Of a DNA stretch of 64,000 nucleotides, positions 63,689-64,000 are shown one piece after another (position 1 is the first letter of the stretch; every line of letters starts with the position of its first letter). Position numbers and translations under genes: made by a program. Source of the stretch: Paenibacillus endophyticus (lineage in GTDB: Bacteria; Bacillota; Bacilli; Paenibacillales; Paenibacillaceae); contig NZ_JACHXW010000003.1 in assembly GCF_014192395.1 (NCBI RefSeq), forward strand, positions 62,001 to 126,000, written 5' to 3'. The notes under the pieces were generated by a model. That model saw only the letters and a program-made list of their open reading frames with translations. It had not been told where the DNA came from and did not search any database.

Positions 63689-64000
63689 TTAACTATTCAC
63701 TTTGAACGCGGCTAGCTTCTTATCAAGTGTACGGTACAAATCCAGAATAACTCTGTAATTAGAACCAAGATCCCCTAACGAGCCACGGGATGCTGAATAA
63801 ATATCGACTGCAGATTGCAGCGGATTCACGCTAATGACGGAAACCGTAATGTCCATCGTCCTTCCGAATGCCGTGCGCTTCTCGAGCACAATTTCCCCAA
63901 CGGATTGCACCTCGTGCAGCACCTTATAGCCTTGCATCTTCTTAAGAGTCGAAATCACTTCATCCCAAGCCTTGTCCTTCGAAAGCTTGTAGAAATGAGA
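63689..64000 (-). CDS. DUF1499-like protein (partial at window edge)
   Basis: The frame stays open to the end of the window, so only the C-terminal 103 residues are seen. The sequence (FYKLSKDKAWDEVISTLKKM, VDIYSASRGSLGDLGSNYRV, LYRTLDKKLAAF) resembles the DUF1499 family, where a D-x-R-S-xSR-xGxxDxGxN pattern is typical; here D-IYSASRGSLGDLGSN fits closely. Function unknown. The start lies outside the window; an internal GTG at 63958 has no clear ribosome site. Confidence 0.65.
   Translation of the reverse strand, partial: SHFYKLSKDKAWDEVISTLKKMQGYKVLHEVQSVGEIVLEKRTAFGRTMDITVSVISVNPLQSAVDIYSASRGSLGDLGSNYRVILDLYRTLDKKLAAFKVNS

Overview
The window is a chromosomal stretch from a spore-forming, competent Gram-positive bacterium, most likely a Paenibacillus or close relative. 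This rests on gene content and order: the gpr-spoIIP-yqxA-lepA-hemW-hrcA-grpE-dnaK-dnaJ cluster, comER/comEA/comEB/comEC, a leuS T-box, a perfect CIRCE element, a YesM/YesN-type two-component system beside an lpl-type sugar uptake operon, a YjcZ-type sporulation peptide and a BclB-like collagen protein. Base composition is near 50% GC, with a clearly AT-richer patch around 27-29 kb. No rRNA, tRNA, CRISPR array or prophage was seen.

Layout. (1) 1-1470: an IS3-family element with an intact DDE transposase made by -1 frameshifting, ending within a base or two of the dnaJ stop codon. (2) 1472-13627, minus strand: heat-shock operon, hemW, lepA and the sporulation genes spoIIP and gpr. (3) 13.8-26.9 kb: rpsT, holA, an ECF sigma/anti-sigma pair, the comE locus (with metY inserted in it), divergent comER, and leuS behind a T-box leader. 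(4) 27-30.1 kb: AT-rich accessory patch with gene remnants, a YdcF-like protein and the collagen-like surface protein. (5) 30.6-38.5 kb, plus strand: sensor kinase, AraC-type response regulator, solute-binding lipoprotein, two permeases and a GH4 glycosidase, a self-contained oligosaccharide sensing/uptake/hydrolysis unit. (6) 38.6-57 kb: mixed housekeeping genes (DinB-GNAT fusion, DEAD-box helicase, RsuA, RsmF, alarmone synthetase, pyrD, L,D-transpeptidase, ferredoxin, Pol IV, citramalate synthase, thiol-disulfide proteins, JAMM protease, DEDDh exonuclease). (7) 57.2-64 kb: amt operon with a GlnR/TnrA-type box, MerR regulator, YugP-type metalloprotease, LysR regulator, rhomboid protease, thiol peroxidase and a partial DUF1499-like gene.

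The least explained structure is a dispersed intergenic repeat (about 100 bp, three copies near 14.3, 20.2 and 43.3 kb) that keeps a two-hairpin fold with compensatory changes. Every copy lies directly beyond the intrinsic terminator of a minus-strand gene, in the same orientation. Other unexplained items are a tandem repeat upstream of spoIIP, a degenerate repeat array running out of the 3' end of comEB, three evenly spaced palindromes before the lpl operon, a palindrome filling a 19-bp promoter spacer at tpx, and a terminator-like hairpin in the pyrD leader.
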